Shown here: positions 25,808-36,600 of the stretch, one piece after another
How the letters are laid out: the number at the start of each line of letters is the position of its first letter
Position numbering within the stretch: the first letter of the stretch is position 1
Assembly: GCA_013812655.1 (NCBI GenBank)
Contig: JACCTC010000344.1
Coordinates: 1-44,017, forward strand
DNA length: 44,017 bases
Direction of reading: 5' to 3'
DNA from: Deltaproteobacteria bacterium
Lineage (GTDB): Bacteria > Myxococcota_A > Polyangia > Haliangiales > Haliangiaceae
Translations under genes and position numbers: made by a program
Notes under the pieces: generated by a model
The model's database searches: none
What the model saw: only the letters and a program-made list of their open reading frames with translations
Told to the model about the DNA's origin: nothing

Positions 25808-27181
25808 TCAGCTGGCGGCTGACGTGCGCTTCAGGATGCGCGCGAAGAAGCCATCGGTGCCGTGCGAGTCGGGTGCGACCACGAACGAAGCGGGATCCGC
25901 AGCCGTGGCGCCGAGCTCGGTCGCGCGCGCACCGACGACGTCGGCGAGCGGCACCAGCGCGAGGTCGTCATGGGCGCCGAGCACGGCGTCGACCACCTCC
26001 TGGTTCTCGGTCCGCAGCAGCGTGCACGTGCCATAGACGAGGCGGCCGCCCGGGGCGAGGAGCCGGTACGCGTTCGCGAGGATCTCCTGCTGGCGCTGCG
26101 CGAACCTCGCGAGATCGGTCTCGCGCAGGCGCCAGCGCGCCTCGGGGTTGCGACGGAGCGCGCCGATCCCCGAGCACGGCGCATCGACGAACACGACGTC
26201 CGCCTTGCCGCGCAGCCCATCGAGCGCGAGCGGCCACGCGGTCTCCGACGTCGGATCGATGTGGATCGCCTGCGCGTTCGAGACGGTCGCACGGCGACCG
26301 CGACGGCGCAACTCCTCGAGCTTCTTCGCGTCGATGTCGGATGCGACGATCCGCCCGCGGTTCTCGAGGCGCGCCGCGATCGCCAGCGTCTTGCCGCCGG
26401 CACCCGCGCACAGATCGACCACGAGCGGCCGTGTCGTCGGCAGGTTCGCGAGCGCGAGATCGGCGAGCAGCTGGCTGCCCTCGTCCTGGGCCTCCATCGC
26501 GCCGCGCTTGAATGCATCGAGCGCGAACAGATTCGTGCGGGTCTCGACGATCAACGCGGTATCGCACCACGCACCCGGGCGCGTCGTGATCCGCGCGGCT
26601 GCGAGCTCGGCCGCGAGCTTCATGCGATCGCCGACCAGCAGGTTCGCGCGGATCGTCATCGGGGCGCGCTGGTTGAGCGCGAGCGCGAGCGGCTCGGCGC
26701 GATCGGCCCAGTCCTCGACGAACCGGCGCGCGAGCCAGTCCGGCAACGACGCGGCGAGCGCGATCCGTGCGACCGGTTTGCGCTCGGCCGCGATGACGTC
26801 ATCGATCGTCGCGACCGCACCCCAGTCGAGATCGCGATCGGCGCGCGCCGCCTGCGCCGGCTCGATCAGCTTCTCGAGGAGCAGCAACGCGAGCAGGCGT
26901 TCGAGATCACGCGGTGGCTTCTTGACCTTGCGGCCGCGCTCGAGCGCCGCATCGACGCGCCGGAGGTGCCGGACGAGGCCGTACAGCGTCTCGCCGACGA
27001 ACCGCCGCTCGTGCGACCCGATCCAGGTCTCCCTGCGAAACGTCGTCGCGAGCCGATCGGTGACGAAGCCCCAGTCCATCCGGGTGCGCTGCCACAGCTC
27101 GAGCAGCATCGCGCGCAGCCGGCCACCCTCGACGACGTGCGCGGCGAGCTTCTTGTCGGAGAGGCGTTCGGGATCGGCCAA
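25808..27181 (-). CDS. RsmB/NOP2 family RNA (cytosine-5) methyltransferase
   Basis: The protein has 457 residues. An N-terminal helical region (about 1-150) is followed by the SAM-dependent methyltransferase core. Motif I is VVDLCAGAGGKTLAIAARL, motif IV is VFVDAPCSGIGALRRNPEARW with one catalytic Cys, and motif VI is LVYGTCTLLRTENQEVV with the second Cys; both cysteines are required by m5C RNA methyltransferases. The expected target is rRNA or tRNA. The start is a TTG at 27181, 8 nt after the stop of the glutamate dehydrogenase gene, so translation is probably coupled; no good Shine-Dalgarno is seen. An alternative start further inside would remove conserved basic residues. Confidence 0.9.
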   Translation of the reverse strand: MADPERLSDKKLAAHVVEGGRLRAMLLELWQRTRMDWGFVTDRLATTFRRETWIGSHERRFVGETLYGLVRHLRRVDAALERGRKVKKPPRDLERLLALLLLEKLIEPAQAARADRDLDWGAVATIDDVIAAERKPVARIALAASLPDWLARRFVEDWADRAEPLALALNQRAPMTIRANLLVGDRMKLAAELAAARITTRPGAWCDTALIVETRTNLFALDAFKRGAMEAQDEGSQLLADLALANLPTTRPLVVDLCAGAGGKTLAIAARLENRGRIVASDIDAKKLEELRRRGRRATVSNAQAIHIDPTSETAWPLALDGLRGKADVVFVDAPCSGIGALRRNPEARWRLRETDLARFAQRQQEILANAYRLLAPGGRLVYGTCTLLRTENQEVVDAVLGAHDDLALVPLADVVGARATELGATAADPASFVVAPDSHGTDGFFARILKRTSAAS

Positions 27182-27189
27182 GACGGGTA

Positions 27190-30100
27190 CTACGTATGCG
27201 TCCGGTAGTCCTCGAGGATCAAGTACAGCGGCACCAGTCCGTGCTGGCCGAGCTGCTTGACCATCCCGAGCGAATCACCGATCCGGTCGACCCACTCGCG
27301 GTGGCGATCGACGAACTGGGGATCGGCGGCGAGCTTGTTCACCGCGCGCTGGCGAACCGTCGCGGCGTCGCGCTCGAGGGACGTGTGGAAGCGGCGCTCC
27401 CAGACGTTGCCCGGCACCTGGGCAGCCAGGATCTCGTCGAATGCATCGACGTGGAGCTGGCGACCGACCCGATGAAACAGCGGCGCCGTCTGCGCGAGCG
27501 CGAGCTTCGCAGACTTCGCAGCCGCGAGCACCGAGAACGCGTTGTGCAGCAACGGGGCACGCGCGAGCGTGCTCGCGACCTCGGCGGTGAAGCCGCGCGC
27601 GACGAAGTCCGCCTCGCGCGCCTCGAGTGCCGCGCGCTCGGTCTCGTCGAGGGCGCCGACGAGCGCCGCGACCGCCGCATGAAACTCGGGCTTGGTCTTC
27701 GAGACATCCTCGGCCGCGAGCTTCCACGTCGTGTCGTTCCAGATCCACCAGCGCAGCAGGCTGCGGTGAATCTCCTCGAACGCGAGCAGCGCCGCGTACT
27801 GATCGTGCGCCGCGGCCGTGTAGTCCGCACCATGCACCGCCGCGCGGAACTTGCGGCCCTCGAGCAGCTCGTCGCAGATGAAGTACCGGACGACGAGCTC
27901 GTCGAGCGTGTAGCTCGATTCCTTGCAGAGCGAGACCAGCAGCGTGCAGCCGGCCTGGTTGATGAGCGCGTTGGTGACGACGGTCGCGATGATCTCGCGC
28001 CGCAGGTGATGCTTGGTGACCTGCTCCTTGAACTGCTCGGCCGCCTTCTGCGGGAAGTACGCGAACAGATACGGCTGGAACAGCGGGACGTCGGGGATCT
28101 TCGACGACAGCACGCGCTCGTACAGATCGTTCTTGGTGTGCGCGACGAGCACCGCCAGCAGGTTGCGCGTCAGACCCTTGCCCGCCGCGAGCCAGCTCCG
28201 CAGCTCCTCGTCGGCGGGGATGTGCTCCGCGGTTCGCGAGAGCCCGTGCTTGTCGAGGTAGGTCAACAGATCGAGGAACGGCTCGCCCTGCTTGCGGCTG
28301 CGCACCGCCTCCATCGAGAGCAGCGCGGACTGTAGATAGTTGTCCTGCACGCACGCGGCGGCGACGTCGGCCTCGAGCTCGCGGAGCAGCTTGTCGCGCT
28401 CCTCGCGCGGGAGCTTGCCCGACAGCATCAGCGGTGACAGCAGGATCTTGAGGTTGACCTCGTGATCGCTGCAGTCGACGCCCGCAGAGTTGTCGATCGC
28501 GTCGGTGTTGCAGCGGCCGCCGAGCGTCAGGTACTCGGTGCGCGCGCGCTGCGTGATCGCGAGGTTCGCGCCTTCACCGATCACCTTGGCCCGCAGCTCG
28601 CTCGCGTTGATGCGGACGTGGTCGTTGACCTTGTCGCCGACCTCGCCATGGGCCTCGGTCGACGCCTTGACGTACGTGCCGATGCCGCCGAACCACATCA
28701 GGTCGACATCGAGGGCTAGGATCGCGCGCACGAGATCGGGGCCCGAGACCATCTTCGCCTTGATGCCGAGGAGCGCCTTCACCTGCGGCGACAGCGTGAT
28801 CTCCTTCGCGGCACGCTCGAACACGCCACCACCCTTGCTGATCGCCTCGGGACGGTAGTCGCTCCACTGCGTACCGGCCGTCACGAACAGCCGCTTGCGC
28901 TCGGCGTACGAGATCGCGGGATCGGGCTCCGGATCGATGAACACGTGCTTGTGGTTGAACGCGGCGACCACGCGCAGCTTGTCGTTCAGCAGCATGCCGT
29001 TGCCGAACACGTCGCCACTCATGTCGCCAACACCGGCGACCCGGATCGACGTCTTGCGGATGTCGATGCCCATCTCGCGGAAGTGGCGCTCGACGTTCGT
29101 CCAGCCACCACGCGAGGTGATGCCCATGACCTTGTGGTCGTAGCCAGCCGAGCCGCCCGACGCGAACGCGTCATCGAGCCAGAACTTGTACTGCTGCGAG
29201 ATCGCGTTCGCGGTGTCGCTGAGGTGAGCGGTGCCCTTGTCGGCGGCGACGACGAGGTACGGATCGTCGTCGTCGTAGCGGATCACGCCCGGCGGCGGCA
29301 CGATCTTGCTGCCGACGTAGTTGTCGGTGATGTCGAGCAGGCCGGCGATGAAGACCTGGTACTGGGCGCGGGCTTCCTCGCGTGTGGTCGACAGCTTGCG
29401 CGTGACGAAGCCGCCCTTCGCGCCCTGCGGCACGATGATGACGTTCTTGAGGGCCTGCGTGCGCTGCAGGCCGAGCACCTCGGTGCGGAAGTCATCCGGG
29501 CGATCGCTGTGGCGTAGTCCCCCGCGGGCGACCATGCCGCCGCGCAGGTGGATGCCCTCGACGCCGGGTGCGTGCACGTAGATCTCGAAGACCGGGCAGG
29601 GCCGCGGCATGTGCTCGACGAGTGCGCTCTCGATCTTGATCGAGATCGTGTCGCCGCGGCCCGGGCGGTAGTAGTTCGTGCGGCGGGTCGCCTCGAAGAG
29701 ATCGATGAAGTAACGGAGGAGCAGGTCCTCCTGGATCGCGGTGACGCGCTGGAGCATCTCCTCGTACTTGCGTGCGAGTGGCGGCAGCAGCTTCTCGGAG
29801 CGCTCCGCCGGCGTCTCCTTGCGATCGGTCGAGAACTTGAGCTCGAAGTACTCGACGAGCAGCGACGCGAACGCCGGGTGCTTGAGCAGCGTGTCGTCGA
29901 CGCTGGTGACGCCGAGACCGGAGAACACCTGCACGAAGTAGTTGCGATACGTGATCAGCAGATCGATCTGCCGCCAGTCGAGCTCGGCCAGGTAGCCGAG
30001 GCCGAGCAGCCGGTCGTCGAGCAGGTGCCCGCCGAGGACGCGATGGACGATCGCACCCAGCCGGTCGAGCTCGGCCTCGTTCTCGATCTTGCGGCCGTCA

Positions 30101-32061
30101 GCGCCGGTGATCTCGAAGCCGGTGATGAAGATATCGGGGCCGGGACCCACCAGGCGCTCGGCGAGCCGGCTGGTCGTGCGCAGCGCCATCCGGTGCAGGA
30201 CCGGGACGACGTCGTTGAGCAGCAGCTCCTTGCGCGAGACGATGCGCAGCGACGTGTGCCGCCGCTCGCCCTCGCCGATGACGACGAGCGCGGCACGCAG
30301 GCCATCGGCCTCGTCGAGCTTCTCGATCAAATTGATGTCGAGGAGCGCGATGTCCGGGGACAGCGAGCCCTTGTAGGACTCGGGGAACCGACCGCCGGAC
30401 TTGTTCCAGATCTCCTGCGCGCTCGCGGTGGTCGCGAGATAACGCGAGGACTGCGCGGTCGCCTTGGTCGGCGAACGGTACTGCTTGAACACGAGGCGGC
30501 GCAGCCGGTCGTCCCAGCTCTCGAGCAGGAGCTCGAGCTTGTCGGTCAGCGTCTCGAGATCGGCGTCGGTGACCTTCGGGCGGTACTTGCCGACGGTGAA
30601 GTGCAGGCGGATCGGTGATTCGTCGTCGGTTTCCTGGCGGTACTCGCGAAGCTGCGGGACCGCGAGGAACTTGCGGACCTCCTGAGACACCTGCTCGCGG
30701 AGCGCCTCGGAGAACCGCATCCGCGGCACCACGCAGACGACCGTGATGCGGCGGCCGTTCGGACGGCGCCACACGAACACCCGCGCGCTATCGCGAGACT
30801 CGGCGAGCCGGAACTGGTTCGCGACGTCGCGAATCTCGTCGATGTGCCAGTAGAAGAGATCCTCGACGGGCATCGAGTCGAGGATCGCGACGCTCTTGGC
30901 GAAGGCGTAGCTCCCCTTCTGCTCCTCGAGCTTCGCCATGACCTCGCGGATCCGGGTCTTGACGACCGGCACGCGCCGGTTCGCGGTCTTGAGCGCCTTG
31001 GTCGACATCAGGCCGATGAAGACGTGCTCGCCCATCGGCTTGCCGTCGGCGCCGCGCTGCGCGATCCCGAAGTAGCGGACCTGCGCGACCGAGCGCACGA
31101 CGGTCATGTAGTCGGTGCGGTAGTACGAGTAGACCTCGTCGCGGTTGCGTCGGGTCGCCACGATCTCGCCGATCACCTCCTCGAGCCGCGAGCGATGCTG
31201 GGGATCGGGCGCCGCGAACAGGCCGAGCCCGTTCTCGATCAACGCCGTGGAGCGACCGTTGCCGTTGCCGTTGCCGTTCGTCGTCGCGCCGACCGGGAAC
31301 CACGCGTAGCCGGCGATGATGAAGTTGTCGTCCTTGAGCCAGTCGATCAGCTCGACGGCCTCGTCGGCCTCGATCTCGCGCGGGGTGCGAGGCTCGTTGG
31401 CGGTGGCACGCACGATCATCTCGCGCGAGATCGACTGCGATTCGCGCGGGCTCGGTGACGATGGATCGCGGCCTGCGATCGCGCACAGGTACGAACGTGT
31501 TTCGTTGAACCGCGCCATCATCTCGTGGCGGTCGCGGTTGACGAGAAGCGTGAGCTCGAGCCGGTGGGCGAGATCGGCGCGCAACGCCTCGCGGCGCTCG
31601 GGCGGCACCGACGACACCTGCATGTAGACCTGCGAGTAGCGAGTACCGCGGTTCGCATCGATGCCGGTGATCTGGCCGTGGTCGTGGATGACGCCGTGGA
31701 TCGGATGCAGGACGAAGTGGAGACCGAGGCCCTGCTCGCGCAGGAACGACTTGATCGTGCGGATGATGAACGCGGCGTCGGGAAGCCGGGTCTCGATCAC
31801 CATCGATGGTGACTCGTCGGCGAGCAGCGTCGTCTCGGGATCGCGGATCTCGACCTTGACGGTCTTGCCGAAGTCCTCCTCGAGGAAGGCAAAGCGATCC
31901 ATCACGAACGCGAGCAGCTTGTGCGGCTCGATCTCGTCGAAGACTTCCGGTGGAATGGCCCGGCAGTAGGACTGGATGTACGACTGCAGACGATCGCGGT
32001 GCGTCTCTTTCACTGCCTGATGAGCCAGCGAGAGAACCTGTTTGACGACCTCGGTTTGCAT
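27190..32061 (-). CDS. NAD-dependent glutamate dehydrogenase, large (about 180 kDa) type
   Basis: The protein has 1,623 residues, the typical size of the GDH-180 family. It has a long N-terminal regulatory region with ACT-like parts. The catalytic domain shows GMVARGGLRHSDRPDDFRTE, then the PQGAKGGFV segment with the catalytic Lys, and VGVGDMSGDVFGNGMLL in the NAD-binding domain. The enzyme converts glutamate to 2-oxoglutarate and ammonia using NAD, chiefly in amino acid catabolism. The insert NGNGNGNG near 31256-31279, encoded by a tandem 6-mer, is unusual and sits in the regulatory half. The ATG at 32061 starts the conserved N-terminus MQTEVVKQVLSLAHQAVKE; an in-frame extension to 32289 is low-complexity and overlaps the divergent gene. 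The RsmB-type gene follows. Confidence 0.95.
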   Translation of the reverse strand: MQTEVVKQVLSLAHQAVKETHRDRLQSYIQSYCRAIPPEVFDEIEPHKLLAFVMDRFAFLEEDFGKTVKVEIRDPETTLLADESPSMVIETRLPDAAFIIRTIKSFLREQGLGLHFVLHPIHGVIHDHGQITGIDANRGTRYSQVYMQVSSVPPERREALRADLAHRLELTLLVNRDRHEMMARFNETRSYLCAIAGRDPSSPSPRESQSISREMIVRATANEPRTPREIEADEAVELIDWLKDDNFIIAGYAWFPVGATTNGNGNGNGRSTALIENGLGLFAAPDPQHRSRLEEVIGEIVATRRNRDEVYSYYRTDYMTVVRSVAQVRYFGIAQRGADGKPMGEHVFIGLMSTKALKTANRRVPVVKTRIREVMAKLEEQKGSYAFAKSVAILDSMPVEDLFYWHIDEIRDVANQFRLAESRDSARVFVWRRPNGRRITVVCVVPRMRFSEALREQVSQEVRKFLAVPQLREYRQETDDESPIRLHFTVGKYRPKVTDADLETLTDKLELLLESWDDRLRRLVFKQYRSPTKATAQSSRYLATTASAQEIWNKSGGRFPESYKGSLSPDIALLDINLIEKLDEADGLRAALVVIGEGERRHTSLRIVSRKELLLNDVVPVLHRMALRTTSRLAERLVGPGPDIFITGFEITGADGRKIENEAELDRLGAIVHRVLGGHLLDDRLLGLGYLAELDWRQIDLLITYRNYFVQVFSGLGVTSVDDTLLKHPAFASLLVEYFELKFSTDRKETPAERSEKLLPPLARKYEEMLQRVTAIQEDLLLRYFIDLFEATRRTNYYRPGRGDTISIKIESALVEHMPRPCPVFEIYVHAPGVEGIHLRGGMVARGGLRHSDRPDDFRTEVLGLQRTQALKNVIIVPQGAKGGFVTRKLSTTREEARAQYQVFIAGLLDITDNYVGSKIVPPPGVIRYDDDDPYLVVAADKGTAHLSDTANAISQQYKFWLDDAFASGGSAGYDHKVMGITSRGGWTNVERHFREMGIDIRKTSIRVAGVGDMSGDVFGNGMLLNDKLRVVAAFNHKHVFIDPEPDPAISYAERKRLFVTAGTQWSDYRPEAISKGGGVFERAAKEITLSPQVKALLGIKAKMVSGPDLVRAILALDVDLMWFGGIGTYVKASTEAHGEVGDKVNDHVRINASELRAKVIGEGANLAITQRARTEYLTLGGRCNTDAIDNSAGVDCSDHEVNLKILLSPLMLSGKLPREERDKLLRELEADVAAACVQDNYLQSALLSMEAVRSRKQGEPFLDLLTYLDKHGLSRTAEHIPADEELRSWLAAGKGLTRNLLAVLVAHTKNDLYERVLSSKIPDVPLFQPYLFAYFPQKAAEQFKEQVTKHHLRREIIATVVTNALINQAGCTLLVSLCKESSYTLDELVVRYFICDELLEGRKFRAAVHGADYTAAAHDQYAALLAFEEIHRSLLRWWIWNDTTWKLAAEDVSKTKPEFHAAVAALVGALDETERAALEAREADFVARGFTAEVASTLARAPLLHNAFSVLAAAKSAKLALAQTAPLFHRVGRQLHVDAFDEILAAQVPGNVWERRFHTSLERDAATVRQRAVNKLAADPQFVDRHREWVDRIGDSLGMVKQLGQHGLVPLYLILEDYRTHT
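31256..31279. repeat. Tandem 6 bp repeat inside the glutamate dehydrogenase gene
   Basis: Four head-to-tail copies of a ccgttg-like hexamer encode an Asn-Gly run. Copy-number change by slippage would add or remove two residues without a frameshift. Confidence 0.6.
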
Positions 32062-32176
32062 GGGCGGCGCGACGTTAGCAGAGCGCGTTCGAAGTCGCGC
32101 GCAAGGGCGCATCAACGCACCTTGCCGCAACGCGTCAGCCACCCGGACCACCGGCGATCTGGCATGGTCGCGGCTC

Positions 32177-33226
32177 GTGTTCTCGCCCGGCATCGTCCCG
32201 ACCTTGCGGCTCGCGCGCTGGCTTGGCCCGTGGGCGGATGCGACCAGGGCGCCGTCCGTCCCGGTCGCCGACGACGACCTCGACGGCATGCGGGTCCGGC
32301 TGTTCGGCGCGCGCGAACGGCCGCGGGCGACCTACCTGATCGCCCCCGGACTCCACTACGCGGGCGCCGATGATCCGCGGCTCGACAGGTTCTGCCGGAT
32401 CCTCGCGCACGCCGGTCACCTCGTGGTCGCGCCGTACATCCCCGACTACCTCGCGCTGACGCCGACCGAGCGGGCGAAGCGGGACTTCGCGCGTGCGCTG
32501 CACGCGCTGCCGCGGTGGAGCACGCAGAAACCGATCGTGTTCTCGATCTCGTTTGGTTCGCTGCTCGCGTTCGCGCTCGCCGCCGACTTCGGACCGCGGC
32601 TCGAGCGGCTCGTCGTGTTCGGCGGCTACGCGAGCCTCCACGACACGCTGCGGTTCTCGCTGACCGGCGAGGTCGAGGGCGGGCGGCACGCGATCCGCGA
32701 TCCGCTGAACCAGCCAGTCGTGCTGATGAACCTGCTCGATCACCTCGTGCCGGCAGCGCCGCGGGGCGAGGCACGTGCGGCGCTGGTCGCCGGCTGGCGC
32801 GGCTACGTCGAGCAGACCTGGGGACGCCCCGAGATGAAGCAGGGCGAGCGGTTCGTCGCGGTCGCCGAGGCGATCGCGCCCCGATTACCGGCCGCGATCC
32901 GCGAGTTGTTCCTCGTCGGTATCGGTGCTCGCCCCGGCGCCCGTGACCTCGCGATGTCAGCGCTCGCTCGGTTCGATGGCCGCGCTCTCGATCCGACTCC
33001 CTACCTCGCGCGGATCTCGGGCCGCGTGGACCTCGTGCACGGCGCCGACGACGACGTGATCCCGTTCGAGCACAGCCATACGCTCGCGGCCGCGATGCCG
33101 AACGCCGACGTCCGCGTCCACGTCACCGGCCTCTACGGTCACACCGGATCGGCGATGCCGCGGCTCGCGACCGCGACCAAGGAGATGCTGACGATGGTCC
33201 GCGTGCTCCGCGTGCTCGCGGCGTAG
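32177..33226 (+). CDS. Alpha/beta hydrolase-fold protein
   Basis: The protein has 349 residues from the GTG at 32177. A longer frame from TTG at 32042 overlaps the start of the divergent dehydrogenase gene and encodes no recognisable residues, so it is rejected. The hydrolase core includes TYLIAPGLHYAGADDPR (oxyanion region), the nucleophile elbow VFSISFGSLLAFALA, in which the usual Gly before the catalytic Ser is also Ser, the acidic loop LVHGADDDVIP and the late His in LYGHTGS. The fold is clear, but the reaction (esterase, lipase or peptidase) cannot be told. No signal peptide is evident. It converges on the response regulator gene with 4 bp between stops. Confidence 0.8.
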   Translation: MFSPGIVPTLRLARWLGPWADATRAPSVPVADDDLDGMRVRLFGARERPRATYLIAPGLHYAGADDPRLDRFCRILAHAGHLVVAPYIPDYLALTPTERAKRDFARALHALPRWSTQKPIVFSISFGSLLAFALAADFGPRLERLVVFGGYASLHDTLRFSLTGEVEGGRHAIRDPLNQPVVLMNLLDHLVPAAPRGEARAALVAGWRGYVEQTWGRPEMKQGERFVAVAEAIAPRLPAAIRELFLVGIGARPGARDLAMSALARFDGRALDPTPYLARISGRVDLVHGADDDVIPFEHSHTLAAAMPNADVRVHVTGLYGHTGSAMPRLATATKEMLTMVRVLRVLAA

Positions 33227-33230
33227 CTGG

Positions 33231-33602
33231 TCAGACGGGTCGCGTCAGCTGCTCGGCGATCGCCGCGAGGAATTCCTTGTAGCGCATCGGCTTGGCAATG
33301 TAGCCATCGCACCCGGCGGCTCGGATCCGCTCCTCGTCGCCCTTCATCGCCAGCGCGGTCAGCGCGATCACCGGGATCGCCCGCGTCGCCGGGTCTTCCT
33401 TGAGGAGCTTGGTCGCGGCGAGCCCGTCCATGCCGGGGAGCTGGATATCCATGAGGATCAGGTCCGGTGACTGCGATCGGGCCATGAGGAGCCCGGTCTC
33501 GGCATCGGTGGCCGCGAGCACGGTGTGATCTGCCGACTGCAGCAGGAACGTCGCCAGCGTCATGTTGGCGGGGTTGTCCTCGATCACCAGGATGTTAGCC
33601 AC
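33231..33602 (-). CDS. Single-domain response regulator (CheY/DivK-like)
   Basis: The protein has 123 residues, one receiver domain only. It has the acidic pair (VIEDN), the phosphorylatable Asp in LILMDIQLPGMDG, the conserved Thr in ALTALAM and the Lys in YIAKPM. With no output domain it probably acts as a phosphate shuttle or by protein contact, as DivK does. The start is a GTG at 33602 that overlaps the last 8 nt of the hybrid kinase gene (GTGGCTAA), so the two are translated together; this receiver is a good candidate partner of that kinase. Confidence 0.95.
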   Translation of the reverse strand: MANILVIEDNPANMTLATFLLQSADHTVLAATDAETGLLMARSQSPDLILMDIQLPGMDGLAATKLLKEDPATRAIPVIALTALAMKGDEERIRAAGCDGYIAKPMRYKEFLAAIAEQLTRPV

Positions 33603-36600
33603 GGTTCACCACCGGTCCCCGCCCCGACATCGCGCGGCCAACCTCGGACATGAATCGCTGCTGGTCGAGCTCGGCCTTTTCCACGAACACCGTATCTCCC
33701 TCCGAGAGCCTGGCGGCGTCCTCGGGCGTGATCTGCTTTGCGGTCATGACGACGACGGGAATCTTGGCGGTCGCCGGATTCGTACGGAGGGCTTCTACCA
33801 CGTCGAAGCCGTTCACCTCGGGCATCATCAGATCGAGCACGATCAGGTCCGGCAGCTCCTGGTTGGCCATCGCGATCGCTGCGGCACCGCCGTGGGCGCG
33901 CAGGATCGTGCTCGCCAGACCCTTGAACCGGGCCGCGACCAGCTCGACCGCCTTTGGATCGTCGTCGACCACGAGGACCTTCAGCGTCCCCCCGGATGCC
34001 ACGGGGAAGAGGCCGATCATCACGAGCGACTCGTAGAGCTCTTGCCGGGACATCGGCTTCTCCATGACCGCTGCAGCGCCGAGCGCGAAGCCCTTGGTGC
34101 GGTCCGCGACGATCGAGATGATCACGACCGGGATGCGCCCGAGCTCTGGCACCTTCTTCAGCTGGGCGAGGAACTCCCAGCCGTCCATGTTGGGCAGCAT
34201 GATGTCGAGCGTGATCAGCTGCACCGGGTGGTTGTTGACCAGCTCCAGCGCGGCTTCCGCAGACGGCGCGTGCAGCACGTTGAAGCCATGCGCCTCGAGC
34301 TGCATGCGAACGAGCTCGGCAGACTTGTAGTCGTCCTCCACGATCAGCGCCGTGGGCGCGCCCGGGCGCGCCGCGTGATGGACGACGGCGATATCGACCT
34401 GCGATTCCGAAACCGACGCTTCGGTGTCCGTGGTCCGAACGGGCAGCCACACCGTGAACCGCGAGCCTTCGCCGACCACACTCTCGACGGCCACCGTGCC
34501 GCCATGGAGCTCGGCGAGCAGCTTGATCATCGCGAGCCCGAGGCCGGTGCCTTCGAACTTGCGCGACAGGCCGCTATCGATCTGGCTGAACGGTCGGAAG
34601 AGCTGCTCGAGCCCCTCTGGTGAGATCCCGATCCCCTGGTCCGTGATGCTGATCTGGAGGAACTCCTCGAAGCTATTGTCGGGCAGCGGGAGCGTGCGGC
34701 CCGCTCCGAAGCCCGAGAGCTCTCCGACCTTGGCGCGCGGGACGCGAGCCGCAAGCAGCGTCACCTCGCCCCCCTCCTCGCTGAACCGCACTGCGTTGGA
34801 GAGCAGGTTGTAGACGATCTGCTTTACCTTGCGCGCATCCGCGAAGATCGAGCCTCCCGCGTCGCCGTCCTCGATGCGCAGCCGGATCTTGCGGGCCGCG
34901 GCTTTCTCGCGGATGATCGACAGGCTGTTGACGAACAGCGACGCCACCTGGACGGACTCCAGGTCGAGCTGCATCTTGCCGGCCTCGACCTTCGACAGGT
35001 CGAGGATGTCGTTGATCAGGGACAGCAGGTGAGTGCCACTGCTGAAGATGTCGCCGATGAACCGCGCCTGCTGCGCGCTCAACTCGCCCATCATCCCGTC
35101 CTTGAGCACCTCGGAGAACCCGATGATCGCGTTGAGCGGCGTCCGGAGCTCGTGCGACATGTTCGCGAGGAACTCGGACTTCATCCGGCTCGCGTCCTCG
35201 AGCTCGACGTTCTTCTGCTGCAGCGTCTGCTCGTAGCGCTTCAGCTCGGTCACGTCACGCGCCGCCGTGAACACGCCCTGGAGCCGGCGATCGCGATCGT
35301 GGAACGTCGTCGCGTTGTACGAGACGACCGTCAGGTTGCCGTCGCGGTCGCGCGCGGTGAGCTCGTAGTTCGTGATCTTGCCTTCGGTCAACACCCGGTT
35401 GATGCCCGCCTCGGCGCGGCGTGGGTCGGTGAAGTAGTTCTTGAACGGCGCGCCGATCAGCTCGTCGCGGGTGCAGCCGGTCAACGCCTCGGTCTGCTTG
35501 TTGACGTCGGTGATGATGCCACGCGGATCGGTGGTCATCATCGCGTCGATGTTGGACTCGATCAGCGAGCGCGTGTAGAACTGATAATCGCGTAGCTTCT
35601 GATCGAGCTTCGCGCGCTCGTCCTCGACCTGCTGGCGCGCGGTGTTGTCGGTGCCGATCAGCAGATATCCGATGATCGCGCCCTGCGCGTCGCGGAGCGC
35701 GGTGACCGACACCACTGCGGGGAACCGGCTGCCGTCCTTGCGGATGTACGTCAGCTCGTAGATGTCTTCGATCCCGCGCGAGGCCTTGAACACCAGGGCC
35801 TCGAAGCCCGGGGCGATCGGAGTCCCGAGCTCGGCACTCAGTGCGTGGGCTCGCGCGATCACTTCCTTCGGATCGGAGATATCGGCCGGCGTGATCTTGT
35901 TCATCACCTCGGCAGCCTCGTACCCCAGCATCCGTTCGGCGCCCACGTTGAAGATCTGGATGACGCCCGTCGCGTCGGTGGCGATGCTCGAGAAGTTGGC
36001 GCTGTTGAAGATCGCGCTCTGCAGCGCGCCCGCCTTGAGCAGCGCATCCTCGGCGTGCCTGCGCGCCGTGTTGTCGGTGCCGATCAGGAGGTAACCGATG
36101 ATCGTGCCGTTGATGTCGCGGAGCGCGGTGACCGACACGACCGCGGGGAGCCGGGTCTTGTCCTTGCGGATGTACGTCAGCTCGTAGATGTCCTCGATGC
36201 CGCGCGAGGCCTTGAACACCAGCGCATCGAAGCCCGGCGTGATCGGCGTCCCGAGCTCGACGCTGAGCGTCTTGGCGCGTGCGATGAGCTCCTGGGGATC
36301 CGAGATGTCGGCCGGCGTGATCTTGTTCATCACCTCCTCGGCGGTGAACCCGAGCATCCGCTCGGCGCCCACGTTGAAGATCTGGATGACGCCGCGCGCG
36401 TCGGTGGCGATGCTCGAGAAGTTCGCGCTGTTGAAGATCGCGCTCTGCAGCGCGCCGGCCTTCAGCAGGGCGTCTTCGGCGTGCTTGCGCGCGGTGTTGT
36501 CGGTGCCGATCAACAGATAGCCGATGATCACGTCCTGCGCGTCGCGAAGCGCGGTGACCGACACGACGGCAGGGAACCGCGACTTGTCCTTGCGGATGTA

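Noticed and set aside
32062..32289. N-terminal extension of glutamate dehydrogenase
   Set aside because: The extra residues are low-complexity and overlap the divergent hydrolase gene; the conserved N-terminus begins at 32061.
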